DNA from: Streptomyces sp. DH-12
GTDB lineage: Bacteria > Actinomycetota > Actinomycetes > Streptomycetales > Streptomycetaceae
Length of the DNA: 64,000 nt
Direction of reading: 5' to 3'
NCBI RefSeq assembly: GCF_002899455.1
Contig: NZ_PPFB01000001.1
Span: 3,068,501-3,132,500, forward strand
This document shows, piece after piece, positions 26,644 to 35,791 of the stretch (position 1 is the first letter of the stretch; each line of letters opens with the position of its first letter). Under the pieces are notes generated by a model that did no database searches, was not told the origin of the DNA, and saw only the letters and a program-made list of their open reading frames with translations. A program made the position numbers and the translations under genes.

Positions 26644-27552
26644 TCAGGGCTGACGCCCAGGAGGCACACCGACGTCCCCTCGGCCGCCCTCGCCCTTGGC
26701 CGCGCCGCCGGCTTCGCCACGCGGAACGGCACCGGCCTCCGACGCCGCGGGCGTACCGGGCCGCACCGGCGCGGGGGGCGCGGCAGCGGAGCGGCCCGCA
26801 CAGTACGCGTCCACCCGTTCCGCGCCCCCCGCCGCGGCGACAAGCCTCTCCCGGACCGGCGCGTCCACCGCCCGCCCCCGCCCGGCGGCCCGCTCGTAGG
26901 CCCGGCACCACGCCTCGGCGTCCCCCGCGGCCTCGCCCCGCCCCGCGCCGCCCCGCGCTCCGTCGCGCCCCGGCTCGGCGGACGCCGACGCCTCCGGAGC
27001 CCCGGAGACGCCGGAGGAGCCGGAGGAGCCGGAGGAGCCGGAGGAAGGGGAGGAACCGGAAGCGTCCGGAACCTCCGGAATTTCCGAGACCTTCGGGACC
27101 GAGCCGGCGGACGGCGTCCGATCCGGCCCCGTGTCCCCCGGCGACCGCCCTCCGCCCGGCGTCCCCGCCGCATGGATCCCGGCCACCGCCACCCCGCTCA
27201 GGGCGCAGCCCGCGACCAGCGCGCCCAGCGTCGCGCGCAGCGATCTCCCGCCGAACCGCCGTCGAGGGGCCCGCCAGTCGTCCCGGAGGCGGGTGCGCGC
27301 GCCATGCGCCCCCGACTCCCGGGCGGCCACGAACGCGGCGACGGCCCGCTGCTCGGCCCCGGCGTCCACCTCGTCGCGGACCAGGGCGGCGGCGAGCAGC
27401 GCCTCCAGGCGGGCCGTGTCCCCGGCCGGCCCCTCGACGGAGACGGGTACGGGACGGCCGGGCGCGGACACCACGCCCTCGGGGCTCTCGGGGTGCCCGG
27501 AGGGCACACGCCGGCGGCCGGCCCGCCCGCCGTCGCTCTGCCGTTCGCCCAT
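26644..27552 (-). CDS. Single-pass membrane protein, partner of ECF sigma factor (module 2)
   Basis: A 302-residue protein with the same plan as 24388-25506: an N-terminal cytoplasmic part with ARLEALLAAALVRDEVDAGA and RAVAAFVAARESG, one membrane segment near residues 108-130 (TLGALVAGCALSGVAVAGIH), a Ser/Gly-rich low-complexity linker, and a two-Cys module (AWCRAYERAAGRGRAVD to AERVDAYCAG). No zinc-binding anti-sigma motif is present. The ATG is at 27552. Unlike module 1 it is separated from its sigma gene by 262 bases. Function is unknown; an anti-sigma or sensor role is inferred only from the repeated pairing. Confidence 0.82.
   Translation of the reverse strand: MGERQSDGGRAGRRRVPSGHPESPEGVVSAPGRPVPVSVEGPAGDTARLEALLAAALVRDEVDAGAEQRAVAAFVAARESGAHGARTRLRDDWRAPRRRFGGRSLRATLGALVAGCALSGVAVAGIHAAGTPGGGRSPGDTGPDRTPSAGSVPKVSEIPEVPDASGSSPSSGSSGSSGSSGVSGAPEASASAEPGRDGARGGAGRGEAAGDAEAWCRAYERAAGRGRAVDAPVRERLVAAAGGAERVDAYCAGRSAAAPPAPVRPGTPAASEAGAVPRGEAGGAAKGEGGRGDVGVPPGRQP
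27011..27046 (-). repeat. 9-bp repeat encoding Ser-Ser-Gly units
   Basis: Four tandem CCGGAGGAG units (plus-strand reading) encode a Gly-Ser-Ser run in the external linker of the module 2 membrane protein. Confidence 0.8.
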
Positions 27553-27590
27553 GCCCGCTTCCGTCCCTGCTCGATCGTGTCCGTACTGTC

Positions 27591-27617
27591 CGGCCCGTCC
27601 GGCCCGTCCGGCCCGTC
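27591..27617. repeat. Three 9-bp tandem repeats (CGGCCCGTC) in the module 2 gap
   Basis: Three exact copies lie 39-65 bases upstream of the membrane-protein start, in the 262-base gap after the sigma factor. It could be a slippage product or a binding array. Nothing else is recognisable in the gap. Confidence 0.6.
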
Positions 27618-27814
27618 AGGTCCCGCCCGGCCGCCCCGTGGCCCGGCGCGACGCGGCCCCGCATCCGCCTCACGGCCGCCGCGCCCCCTCCCACCAGGCG
27701 GGAGTCCCGCCCGGCCCCGGACAGACGGATACGGTCCGCCCGCCCGGTCCGTTCACTCGCCGGCCCGGCGGACCCTGCCGCGTCGTCCGGCGCGACCGCC
27801 GTCCCGGCCCACGG

Positions 27815-28483
27815 TCACGTCGACTCACCCAGCGTCCGCGGCGCCTCATCCGTCACACCGTCGGCGCCGAGCTGCCGTGCCAGGCGCCGCAGGCCCCGGT
27901 ACGCGGCCGTCCGCACCGCGCCCGGCCGCTTGCCGAGCACACGGGCGGCGGAGGGCCCGTCGAGGCCCACGACCACCCGCAGCAGCACGGCCTCGGCCTG
28001 GTCCCGGGGCAGCCGGCCCACGAGGGCGAGGGCCTGCTCGGTGGACAGGGCCTCCATCGCCTGGTCGTGCGTGTTGTGCGGGGCGGGCAGCTCCAGGACG
28101 TCCTGTTCCAGCGCGGACGCGCGGGGGCGCACCCGCCGGCGGCGCAGGTGGTCCAGCGCGCGGTGCCGGGCGATGGTGGCCGTCCAGCCGCGGAACCCCG
28201 CGCCGTCGCCCTTGAAGCGGCCGAGGTCGCGGGCGATCTCCAGCCAGGCGTCCGACATCACGTCCTCGGCGTCGGCGCCGACCAGTCCGCGTACGTACGC
28301 GAGGAGTCCGGGCTGCACGAGCCGGTAGGCCACGGCGAACGCGGCCTCGTCGCCCTGCTGGGCACGCGCGACGGCGTCCCCCAGTTCCCCGTCGAACGCC
28401 TGCGTGCGGCGGGATTCCCCTCCGTGGCCCAAGAACCGTCCTCGTCCGTACCGAGCGCGAAGCGCCTCGCATGATGTGCGCAC
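27815..28483 (-). CDS. ECF-type RNA polymerase sigma factor (module 2)
   Basis: A 222-residue sigma factor. Region 2 covers about residues 45-115 (AFAVAYRLVQPGLLAYVRGL, DAEDVMSDAWLEIARDLGRF, FRGWTATIARHRALDHLRRR) and region 4 about 145-200 (RLPRDQAEAVLLRVVVGLDG, VLGKRPGAVRTAAYRGLRRL). The GTG at 28483 gives an N-terminus about 28 residues longer than module 1, so a later start is possible. It is paralogous to 25506-26180 and precedes a matching membrane protein. Confidence 0.92.
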   Translation of the reverse strand: MRTSCEALRARYGRGRFLGHGGESRRTQAFDGELGDAVARAQQGDEAAFAVAYRLVQPGLLAYVRGLVGADAEDVMSDAWLEIARDLGRFKGDGAGFRGWTATIARHRALDHLRRRRVRPRASALEQDVLELPAPHNTHDQAMEALSTEQALALVGRLPRDQAEAVLLRVVVGLDGPSAARVLGKRPGAVRTAAYRGLRRLARQLGADGVTDEAPRTLGEST

Positions 28484-28646
28484 GTCCGCCGTGTCACGTC
28501 CCCAGCGACCTCAGCGTGCGCGGCCGGGAAAGTGTCACAGGTCACCCCGCGTCCCGGCCCTCGCACGGGCCCCACGGGACCCCGGCGGCACACCTCCCTC
28601 CGGACCCGCCCGAGCACTCCGCCGGGACCCGGCCAGGGTCGGCCCC

Positions 28647-28714
28647 GCCCGGGGTTCAGCCCCGCCCGGGGCTCAGTCCCGCCCGGGGCTCAGTCCCGCC
28701 CGGGGCTCGGCCCC
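28647..28714. repeat. Four 17-bp tandem repeats at a gene 3' end
   Basis: Four units of GCCCGGGGCTCAGTCCC (two exact, two with changes) run head to tail. The stop codon of the minus-strand gene 28673-29110 lies inside the second unit, so its last dozen codons (AEPRAGLSPGRD) are repeat-derived. Each unit contains CCCGGG self-complementarity and might also fold as a terminator. Confidence 0.85.
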
Positions 28715-29110
28715 CGCCGTCGCGTCCCGGCACAGGAGCCGCAGGGAGCCGTCCTGGGTGTAGCAGCGGCGGGCCTCCTCGATCGGGTCCCAGAGGCGGC
28801 CGTCGGGGGTGCGGACCCAGTGGTCGCCGCCGGAGGACCACCACTCGCCGCCGGTCTGGCGCGCGATCACCTCGCCGGCGTAGGCCCCGAAGCCGCGCAG
28901 CACCAGCTCCACGGCGGCGTAGGGGGCCGACTCCCGGCGGATGTCCTCGATCACGCGGTCGACGCTCCACAGACTGCGCGCCGAGTAGTCGAGGCGCAGC
29001 CGTGCCCCCTCGCGCATCGCCGCCACCGCGTCCGCCGCCCAGCGGACCGGCTTCGTCGCCGCCGAGGGCCTGGTCTCCTGCTGTGTCGTCACAGTCGTCG
29101 CAGTCGTCAC
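28673..29110 (-). CDS. Conserved hypothetical protein
   Basis: About 145 residues from the GTG at 29110 (VTTATTVTTQQETR); an upstream GTG at 29197 is possible but adds a poorly coding stretch. The core reads SLWSVDRVIEDIRRES, AVELVLRGFGAYAGEVIARQ, TGGEWW and DHWVRTPDGRLWDPIEEARR, a pattern I know from uncharacterised actinobacterial proteins of about 130 residues. No signal peptide or membrane segment was seen. It is followed by no partner gene. The C-terminus enters the 17-bp repeat array. Function unknown. Confidence 0.8.
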   Translation of the reverse strand: MTTATTVTTQQETRPSAATKPVRWAADAVAAMREGARLRLDYSARSLWSVDRVIEDIRRESAPYAAVELVLRGFGAYAGEVIARQTGGEWWSSGGDHWVRTPDGRLWDPIEEARRCYTQDGSLRLLCRDATAGAEPRAGLSPGRD

Positions 29111-29224
29111 ACTCTGGAGAGCGCTGCGGCGAAGCGTTTCGTCACCCCGATGCGGCGGCTCCCCACAACGGACGCACGACCGCCCCAGGACAGTCACAGG
29201 ACCGTCGCCGCACGCCCCCGCCTG

Positions 29225-29794
29225 TCAGCCGTCGCGGCGGCTGCGGCGCGAGACCGCCGCGCGCAGCACCCGGCGTCCCTCCGTGGACACCTCCAGCGCG
29301 CTGCGCAGCCCCGCCGCTCCGTGGGCGGCGACGAGTTCCAGAACGGCGGTCTGGCGGCGCAGTTCGGCGGCGAGCAGCGGGGACAGACCGTCGGTGGGGC
29401 CCTCGCGGCGAGCGGCGGCCAGATCGGCGTCGCCCGCGCCGTCGAGCAGGAGGTGGATGCGCAGCGCGTCGGCCGAGCAGCCGTCGGCCCACGTCCGCAG
29501 CGCTCCCCCGGACCGGTCGGCGGGGGCGGCGGCGAGCATGCCCCGCGCGAGGTCCGCCGCCTCGCCGGCGCCGCCGTCCACGGCCTCGGCCGCCGCCGTG
29601 TCCAGCTTCTCGCGCGTCTGCCGGAGCGCCTCGCCCCAGTCGCTGTCGGCGGTGCCCTCCGCGAGGGCGCCCCACAGCGGCCGCAGCACCTCGTCGTCGC
29701 CGCCCAGCAGCGGCACGCACCGATCCAAACAAGCCACGCCGCTCACGGTCAGTCCGTGCTCGTCGGCCCGCGCGATCAGTTCCTCCAGGCTCAT
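29225..29794 (-). CDS. Hypothetical helical protein
   Basis: 189 residues from the ATG at 29794 (MSLEELIARADEHGLTVSG). It is almost entirely Ala/Leu/Arg/Glu-rich, with predicted helices, and has two Cys near residues 22 and 26 (ACLDRCVPLL). The composition and strong third-position GC support a real gene. No family is recognised. It lies between two other small conserved proteins on the same strand. Confidence 0.75.
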   Translation of the reverse strand: MSLEELIARADEHGLTVSGVACLDRCVPLLGGDDEVLRPLWGALAEGTADSDWGEALRQTREKLDTAAAEAVDGGAGEAADLARGMLAAAPADRSGGALRTWADGCSADALRIHLLLDGAGDADLAAARREGPTDGLSPLLAAELRRQTAVLELVAAHGAAGLRSALEVSTEGRRVLRAAVSRRSRRDG

Positions 29795-29901
29795 CCACGC
29801 CTCCCTCTGCGGGTTCCGCAGGCCTCCGGATGAGGCCTCGACGGGCCTCGTCCCTCACGAATCCCGCATTTCCCCTTACTGCGTGCGACAAGCCGGGAGT
29901 G

Positions 29902-30408
29902 TCACTCGGGCACCACGCCCAGCCGGTCGAGCAGCCGGAAGAAGAGGTTTTCGGCCACCGGTCCGGGGTCCGCGGTCAGCACCTCCAGGACGTCCCCGGC
30001 AACGGCCGTGCGCCCGGCCTCCCCGGCCCAGAGGACGGCCCGCTCGGCGGCGTCGGCGGGCTCGAGGAAGTAGTCGTCGACGGTGAGCCCCTCCTGGCGC
30101 CCGTCGAGGTACCCGGCCATCGCGTCCCGGCCGAGGCAGGCCGTCCACACCCCGTTCTCGGGGGACGCCGCCTCCACCGCCACGCAGTCGCCGTCCATCA
30201 CGTAGCCGAAGAGCGCGGGCGCGCCGGTCTCCTTCGCCAGCTCGTTCATGCTGCCCAGCTCGCCCTCGCGGCCCGGCAGCTCCCACACCTGCCAGCCGTC
30301 CGGCGCCTCGGCGCGCAGGGTCAGGTCCGCGCCCGCGCCGCCCAGCGCGTCCAGCCCGGCCAGCGGCCGCTCCGCGCGGCCCACGACGAAATAGCCCCAG
30401 TAGCCCAT
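29902..30408 (-). CDS. Conserved hypothetical protein (MGYWGYFVV family)
   Basis: 168 residues from the ATG at 30408 with GGGGAG upstream. The opening GYWGYFVVGRAERPL and middle WQVWELPG, FGYVMDGDCVAVEA are typical of a common uncharacterised Streptomyces protein. No membrane segment or catalytic motif was seen. An alternative ATG 7 codons upstream (30429) also has a ribosome site. Function unknown. Confidence 0.82.
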   Translation of the reverse strand: MGYWGYFVVGRAERPLAGLDALGGAGADLTLRAEAPDGWQVWELPGREGELGSMNELAKETGAPALFGYVMDGDCVAVEAASPENGVWTACLGRDAMAGYLDGRQEGLTVDDYFLEPADAAERAVLWAGEAGRTAVAGDVLEVLTADPGPVAENLFFRLLDRLGVVPE

Positions 30409-30519
30409 GTGCCGGTGCTCCCCCCGCATGTCGTCTCCCGGCCCGGCGCGCCGGGCCGTCGGCTCGCCCAGAACATCACCACAGCCGTGCGGGGCTTCGC
30501 AGGCGTTCACGGCGATCCG

Positions 30520-32166
30520 TCAGCCCAGCCGGCCCGCCAGGGTGCGGAACCCGTCCCACGACAGCTCGGGTTCACCCGCGTCCCACAGCTTCTGGGCGAG
30601 GGCCCGCAGCGGCATCCGGATGCCCTGCGCGACCTGCTCCTCGGTCTGGGAGCGGGGCAGGTCGCCCCAGACGGCGAAGGACCCGCCGAGGATCTGCCGG
30701 TCGTACCGCGCGGGGACGGGGTCGGTGCCGCGCAGCACCCGTGGCGTCCACTGCTCGTAGATCCGCTCGCCGGTCGGGTAGACGAAGGTGAGCGGCTCGC
30801 CGAGGACGTAGTAGAGGAACTCGTCGTTGTAGTTGATCACCTCGCGGCCCTCGGCCAGGTACTCGGCGGGCTTGCGCGCGCCGATCTCCTTGCCGGTCCA
30901 GTAGGCGGCCCGGATGTCCTTGCCGGCCCGCACGGACCCGTCGCGGAAGAAGCCGTCGTTCCAGGCACGGGGGACGCGGCCGTGGGCGCGGACGGTGGCG
31001 GCGCGGTCGTTGAGCCAGCCCGTGGTCAGGTCCTCGACGGTGGCGCCGGAGCCGTGCTTCTCGCGGGCCGCGGCGGCGAGGCCGGGGAAGGACGCCTCGG
31101 GGTCGGACACCACGAGGGCCTGGTACTCGTCGCCGCCGAGGTGCCACTGGTCGCCGGGGAAGAGGTCCACGTACTCCTCCAGCAGGTCGTCGACGATCTC
31201 GGCGGCTTCCGGGTTCGCGATGTCGATGGCGCCGCGCACCGCCTCGCCGTCCGCCCTGCGCAGCTGGAGGCCGGGGTGGGCGTCGAGGACGGCGCCGAGG
31301 TGCCCGGGCGAGTCGATCTCGGGGACGACGGTGATGTGCCGGCTCTCCGCCAGCTCGACGATCCTCCGGACCTGCGCCTTGGTGAGATGCTCCTCCGAGA
31401 CGATCTCCGGGTGCGAGTCGGACTCGATGCGGAAGCCCTGGTCGTCGGAGAAGTGCAGGCCGATCTCGTTGTACTTCAGGTCGCCCAGCTCGCGTATGCG
31501 GTCCTCTATCCAGCCGGCGCTGTAGTGCTTGCGCGCGATGTCCAGCATCATGCCGCGCCGCGGTTTGGCCGGCGCGTCCCGCACCACGCCCTCGGGTGCG
31601 GCGCCGGCCCCGCGTATCTCCTGCTTGAGGGTGCGGGTGCCGTAGAAGACGCCCGCCTCGCCCGGCCCGCTGACGGTGACCCGTCCGCCGCGCACGGTCA
31701 GGGTGTACGACTCCGGGTTCGCGCCCGCGTCCCGGTTCAGCTCCAGGCGCACGTCGCCGGGCCGCTCGTCGTCGCGCTCGCCCGCGTACGCCAGCCCCAG
31801 CTCGCGGGCCGTCAGCCGGCCCTCGTCGGCCAGCGCCGGGTCGGACACGACCACCCGGTGCCCGGGGGCCGGCCGCCACCCGGGCCCGCGCTCCGCCGTG
31901 TGCTCGCGCACGGCGGGTATGGTCCGCGGCGCCTCGGACAGCGGGTAGCTGCGGGTGGGACTCGGCGACGGCGACGACGGGGCGGCCGCCGGGCCGCCGG
32001 ACGCGCCGTCGTCCCCCGAGGCCCACAGCCCCAGCCCCACACCGGAGGCGACCACCACCGCCCCCGCGGCCACCGCGACGGCCAGGACCCGCCGTCGTCT
32101 CGCCGTCGCCTCCGCCCCGGGACGCCGCCTGCGCTGACCGTGCCGCCTGTGCCTGTGCCGACTCAC
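30520..32166 (-). CDS. Secreted/anchored beta-N-acetylhexosaminidase (GH20)
   Basis: A protein of about 548 residues. A His/Arg-rich N-terminus and a membrane segment near residues 31-52 (VLAVAVAAGAVVVASGVGLG) suggest an anchored or Tat/Sec-exported enzyme. A Pro/Ser linker, a GH20b N-terminal domain and the GH20 barrel follow: GMMLDIARKHYS, EIGLHFSDDQGFRIE, ITVVPEIDSPGH and the catalytic Asp-Glu pair in WHLGGDEYQ. It removes terminal GlcNAc from chitin fragments or muropeptides. The start is uncertain: GTG 32166, or ATG 32204 preceded by GGGGA. It is divergent from 32238-32885. Confidence 0.93.
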   Translation of the reverse strand: MSRHRHRRHGQRRRRPGAEATARRRRVLAVAVAAGAVVVASGVGLGLWASGDDGASGGPAAAPSSPSPSPTRSYPLSEAPRTIPAVREHTAERGPGWRPAPGHRVVVSDPALADEGRLTARELGLAYAGERDDERPGDVRLELNRDAGANPESYTLTVRGGRVTVSGPGEAGVFYGTRTLKQEIRGAGAAPEGVVRDAPAKPRRGMMLDIARKHYSAGWIEDRIRELGDLKYNEIGLHFSDDQGFRIESDSHPEIVSEEHLTKAQVRRIVELAESRHITVVPEIDSPGHLGAVLDAHPGLQLRRADGEAVRGAIDIANPEAAEIVDDLLEEYVDLFPGDQWHLGGDEYQALVVSDPEASFPGLAAAAREKHGSGATVEDLTTGWLNDRAATVRAHGRVPRAWNDGFFRDGSVRAGKDIRAAYWTGKEIGARKPAEYLAEGREVINYNDEFLYYVLGEPLTFVYPTGERIYEQWTPRVLRGTDPVPARYDRQILGGSFAVWGDLPRSQTEEQVAQGIRMPLRALAQKLWDAGEPELSWDGFRTLAGRLG

Positions 32167-32237
32167 CCTGCCAACGTACGACCCGTTCGGGTGAGGACCG
32201 TCCATGGACCGTCCCCAAACTCTGCCGTGCGGGTGAA

Positions 32238-32885
32238 ATGGGGGCACCGATCGGACACGTCCCGGACTCACTCGATAACGTGACGTCACAACTCTCACAG
32301 CATCTGCCAACGACACACACATCACGCCCACGAGGACCCACGCTGCCTGCGCACCGACTCCCAGACCTCCCCGGCCGAGTCGCCATACCCGGACAGTCCC
32401 GCGGCGCACCCGGCGCCCCGTCCCCGCTCGAGCGGTTCAACGACGCTCCCGGGCCCGACGCCGAGCGCGCCCTGCTGTCCTGCCTGCACAGCCCCCGCTG
32501 GGCCCGGCTGCTGGCCGGCCACCGCCCCTACCCCGACCCGGCGTCCCTTCTGGCGGCCGCGGACGAGGCGACGTACGACCTCTCCCCCGAGGAGATCGCC
32601 GAGGCCCTGGCCTCCGAGCCCCTCCCCGCCCTCCCCGAGGACACCTACTCGGCCGCCCACACCGCCCTGAACGCCGCCCACGCGGCCTACGAGGCCAGGT
32701 TCGGCCACGTCTTCGTCCTCTGCCTGGACGGCGTCCCCGCGAACGAGACCCTGGACCGCGTCCTCGACAGCATCCGGTCACGATTGGCGAACGATCCGGA
32801 GGACGAACACCAGATCACCAAGGAGCAGCTCCGCCTCCTCGCCAGGGAGCGGCTGGGGAAGCTGGCCGGGGGCACGGGGCCGTGA
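32238..32885 (+). CDS. OHCU decarboxylase-like protein
   Basis: Up to 215 residues. The recognisable domain starts near residue 63 (SPLERFNDAP) and continues LLSCLHSPRWARLLAGHRPY, LLAAADEATYDLSPEEIAEA, RFGHVFVLCLDGVPANETLD and RLANDPEDEHQITKEQLRLL, matching 2-oxo-4-hydroxy-4-carboxy-5-ureidoimidazoline decarboxylase of urate catabolism. The first 35-40 codons after ATG 32238 lack the usual third-position GC, so translation probably begins later. CTG at 32343 has GAGGA eight bases upstream and gives LPAHRLPDLPGRV. No other urate-pathway genes are nearby. Confidence 0.75.
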   Translation: MGAPIGHVPDSLDNVTSQLSQHLPTTHTSRPRGPTLPAHRLPDLPGRVAIPGQSRGAPGAPSPLERFNDAPGPDAERALLSCLHSPRWARLLAGHRPYPDPASLLAAADEATYDLSPEEIAEALASEPLPALPEDTYSAAHTALNAAHAAYEARFGHVFVLCLDGVPANETLDRVLDSIRSRLANDPEDEHQITKEQLRLLARERLGKLAGGTGP

Positions 32886-33148
32886 CGATGCGCGGCTCCG
32901 CGGCGCAGGCGCGAGCGGCCTCGGCGACCACACCCGACAACTCACCGCACTCCCCCCGCCCGGGGCGGCCGCCCGATCCCGCCCGCACCCCCCTTCGAGT
33001 GCAAGTTTGATCACACAAGCAGGCCCCTCCGTAAGCGCCGCGGGCAACCGTCGCTACCATGCTGGGGGCCGGTGGACCGTACCCGGCCGGGCCCGACCGA
33101 CAAGGAAAGCCGGCGCGGCCCCGATCCCCGCTCCCGGAGGAAATTTCC

Positions 33149-33529
33149 GTGCCGGCTGGAACGCTGTACCGCGGCCGGGAAGGAATGTGGTCCTGGGTGG
33201 CTCACCGAGTCACCGGCGTCCTCATTTTCTTCTTCCTGTTCGTTCACGTGCTGGACACCGCCCTCGTGCGCGTGTCCCCGGAGGCCTACGACACCGTCGT
33301 GGCCACGTACAAGACGCCGATCGTCGCGCTGCTGGAGTACGGCCTGGTGGCCGCCATCCTCTTCCACGCGCTCAACGGTCTGCGCGTCATCGCCGTCGAC
33401 TTCTGGATCAAGGGCGCCCGGTACCAGAAGCAGATGCTCTGGACCGTCGTCGCCCTGTGGACCGTGCTGATGCTCGGGGCGATCTACCCCGTCCTCGGCC
33501 ACGCCGCTCGTGAACTGTTCGGGAGCTGA
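33149..33529 (+). CDS. sdhC: Succinate dehydrogenase cytochrome b subunit
   Basis: A 126-residue membrane anchor with three hydrophobic segments and heme/quinone-site residues in WSWVAHRVTGVLIFFFLFVH, including the family Ser/Arg/His cluster. The GTG at 33149 has GGAGG eight bases upstream. First gene of sdhCDAB; it anchors the catalytic subunits and takes part in quinone reduction. The 5-base gap to sdhD and tight spacing throughout indicate one transcript. A leader of about 150 bases precedes it. Confidence 0.95.
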   Translation: MPAGTLYRGREGMWSWVAHRVTGVLIFFFLFVHVLDTALVRVSPEAYDTVVATYKTPIVALLEYGLVAAILFHALNGLRVIAVDFWIKGARYQKQMLWTVVALWTVLMLGAIYPVLGHAARELFGS

Positions 33530-33534
33530 CGCTG

Positions 33535-34017
33535 ATGTCCACCACTGAAACCTCCGCCTCGGGCGTCGGCCCCGTCGAGGGCGGCTCGCTGTACTCCGTC
33601 GACAACCCGGCGCCGGTCATCGAGCCCCCGCGCAAGCGGACCAAGAAGAGCCCGAAGAGCACCGGCGGCAACTTCGAGCTGGCCGCGTGGCTGTTCATGC
33701 GCCTGTCCGGTGTCGTCCTGGTCGTGCTGGTCATCGGCCACCTGCTGATCCAGCTGGTGCTGGACGGCGGTGTGTCCAAGATCGGCTTCGCCTTCGTGGC
33801 GGGCCGCTGGGCGAGCCCCTTCTGGCAGGTCTGGGACCTGCTGATGCTGTGGCTGGCGATGCTGCACGGCGCCAACGGCCTGCGCACGGTCATCAACGAC
33901 TACGCCGAGCGGCCGAGCACCCGCCTGTGGCTGAAGGGCCTGCTCTACACGGCCACGGTGTTCACCATCCTGCTGGGCACGCTGGTGATCTTCACCTTCG
34001 ACCCGAACATCCGCTAG
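33535..34017 (+). CDS. sdhD: Succinate dehydrogenase hydrophobic anchor subunit
   Basis: 160 residues. A charged 40-residue N-terminal extension is followed by three membrane segments. Conserved His residues lie in [16 protein letters not shown] and [15 protein letters not shown], as expected for heme b or quinone-site ligands. The ATG at 33535 lies 5 bases after the sdhC stop with GGGAGC upstream. Second membrane anchor of complex II. Confidence 0.94.
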   Translation: MSTTETSASGVGPVEGGSLYSVDNPAPVIEPPRKRTKKSPKSTGGNFELAAWLFMRLSGVVLVVLVIGHLLIQLVLDGGVSKIGFAFVAGRWASPFWQVWDLLMLWLAMLHGANGLRTVINDYAERPSTRLWLKGLLYTATVFTILLGTLVIFTFDPNIR

Positions 34018-34036
34018 GCACGGGGCTGCGAGAATC

Positions 34037-35791
34037 ATGAAGATCCACAAGTACGACACCGTCATCGTCGGCGCCGGTGGCGCCGGTATGCGGGCCGCCA
34101 TCGAGGCGACCAAGCGCAGCCGCACCGCCGTGCTGACCAAGCTCTACCCCACCCGCTCCCACACGGGCGCCGCGCAGGGCGGCATGGCCGCCGCGCTGGC
34201 CAACGTGGAGGAGGACAACTGGGAGTGGCACACCTTCGACACGGTCAAGGGCGGTGACTACCTGGTCGACCAGGACGCCGCCGAGATCCTGGCGAAGGAG
34301 GCCATCGACTCCGTCCTCGACCTGGAGAAGATGGGCCTGCCGTTCAACCGCACCCCGAACGGCACCATCGACCAGCGCCGCTTCGGCGGTCACTCCCGCA
34401 ACCACGGTGAGGCCCCGGTCCGCCGGTCCTGCTACGCCGCGGACCGCACCGGCCACATGATCCTCCAGACGCTGTACCAGAACTGCGTCAAGGAGGGCGT
34501 GGAGTTCTTCAACGAGTTCTACGTCCTGGACCAGCTGATCACCGAGGTCGACGGCGTCAAGAAGTCGGCCGGTGTCGTGGCGTACGAGCTGGCGACCGGC
34601 GAGATCCACATCTTCCAGGCGAAGTCCGTGATCTACGCGTCCGGCGGCACCGGCAAGTTCTTCAAGGTGACGTCCAACGCGCACACCCTGACCGGTGACG
34701 GCCAGGCCGCCGTCTACCGGCGCGGGCTGCCGCTGGAGGACATGGAGTTCTTCCAGTTCCACCCGACCGGCATCTGGCGCATGGGCATCCTGCTCACGGA
34801 GGGCGCCCGCGGTGAGGGCGGCATCCTGCGCAACAAGGACGGCGAGCGCTTCATGGAGAAGTACGCGCCCGTCATGAAGGACCTCGCCTCCCGCGACGTC
34901 GTCTCCCGCTCCATCTACACGGAGATCCGCGAGGGCCGCGGCTGCGGTCCCGAGGGCGACCACGTCTACCTGGACCTCACGCACCTGCCGCCGGAGCAGC
35001 TGGACGCCAAGCTGCCCGACATCACCGAGTTCGCGCGGACCTACCTCGGCATCGAGCCCTACACGGACCCGATCCCGATCCAGCCCACCGCGCACTACGC
35101 GATGGGCGGCATCCCGACCAACGTCAAGGGTGAGGTCCTCGCGGACAACACCACGGTCGTGCCCGGCCTGTACGCGGCCGGCGAGGTGGCCTGCGTGTCG
35201 GTGCACGGCGCCAACCGCCTGGGCACCAACTCGCTGCTGGACATCAACGTGTTCGGCAAGCGGGCCGGCATCGCGGCGGCGGAGTACGCGCAGACCGCCG
35301 ACTTCGTCGAGCTGCCGGAGGACCCGGAGTCCTTCGTGGTCGGGCAGATCGAGCGGCTGCGTTCCTCCACCGGCAAGGAGCGGGTGGCCGAGCTGCGCCG
35401 CGAGCTGCAGGAGACCATGGACGCCAACGTCATGGTGTTCCGCACCGAGCAGACCATCAAGACGGCGGTCGAGAAGATCGCCGAGCTGCGCGAGCGCTAC
35501 AAGAACGTCGCCATCCAGGACAAGGGCAAGCGGTTCAACACCGACCTGCTGGAGGCCGTCGAGCTGGGCAACCTGCTGGACCTGGCCGAGGTCATGGCCG
35601 TCTCCGCGCTGGCCCGCAAGGAGTCCCGCGGCGGTCACTACCGCGAGGACTACCCGAACCGCGACGACGTCAACTTCATGCGCCACACGATGGCGTACCG
35701 CGAGGTCGGCGCCGACGGCACCGAGACCGTCCGTCTGGACTACAAGCCGGTCGTCCAGACCCGCTACCAGCCGATGGAGCGTAAGTACTGA
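34037..35791 (+). CDS. sdhA: Succinate dehydrogenase flavoprotein subunit
   Basis: A 584-residue catalytic subunit oxidising succinate to fumarate. The FAD Rossmann motif [16 protein letters not shown] lies near residue 10; the covalent-FAD His in [12 protein letters not shown] near residue 45; the substrate-site [20 protein letters not shown] and a second FAD segment [18 protein letters not shown] near residue 400. Full length for the family. The ATG is at 34037. Its stop overlaps the sdhB start by one base. Confidence 0.97.
   Translation: MKIHKYDTVIVGAGGAGMRAAIEATKRSRTAVLTKLYPTRSHTGAAQGGMAAALANVEEDNWEWHTFDTVKGGDYLVDQDAAEILAKEAIDSVLDLEKMGLPFNRTPNGTIDQRRFGGHSRNHGEAPVRRSCYAADRTGHMILQTLYQNCVKEGVEFFNEFYVLDQLITEVDGVKKSAGVVAYELATGEIHIFQAKSVIYASGGTGKFFKVTSNAHTLTGDGQAAVYRRGLPLEDMEFFQFHPTGIWRMGILLTEGARGEGGILRNKDGERFMEKYAPVMKDLASRDVVSRSIYTEIREGRGCGPEGDHVYLDLTHLPPEQLDAKLPDITEFARTYLGIEPYTDPIPIQPTAHYAMGGIPTNVKGEVLADNTTVVPGLYAAGEVACVSVHGANRLGTNSLLDINVFGKRAGIAAAEYAQTADFVELPEDPESFVVGQIERLRSSTGKERVAELRRELQETMDANVMVFRTEQTIKTAVEKIAELRERYKNVAIQDKGKRFNTDLLEAVELGNLLDLAEVMAVSALARKESRGGHYREDYPNRDDVNFMRHTMAYREVGADGTETVRLDYKPVVQTRYQPMERKY

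Noticed and set aside
28647..28714. 17-bp repeats considered as a CRISPR array
   Set aside because: Units are contiguous with no spacers, and there are no cas genes.
28471..32283. A 1270-codon plus-strand frame
   Set aside because: Covers several well-supported minus-strand genes and is low-complexity throughout.
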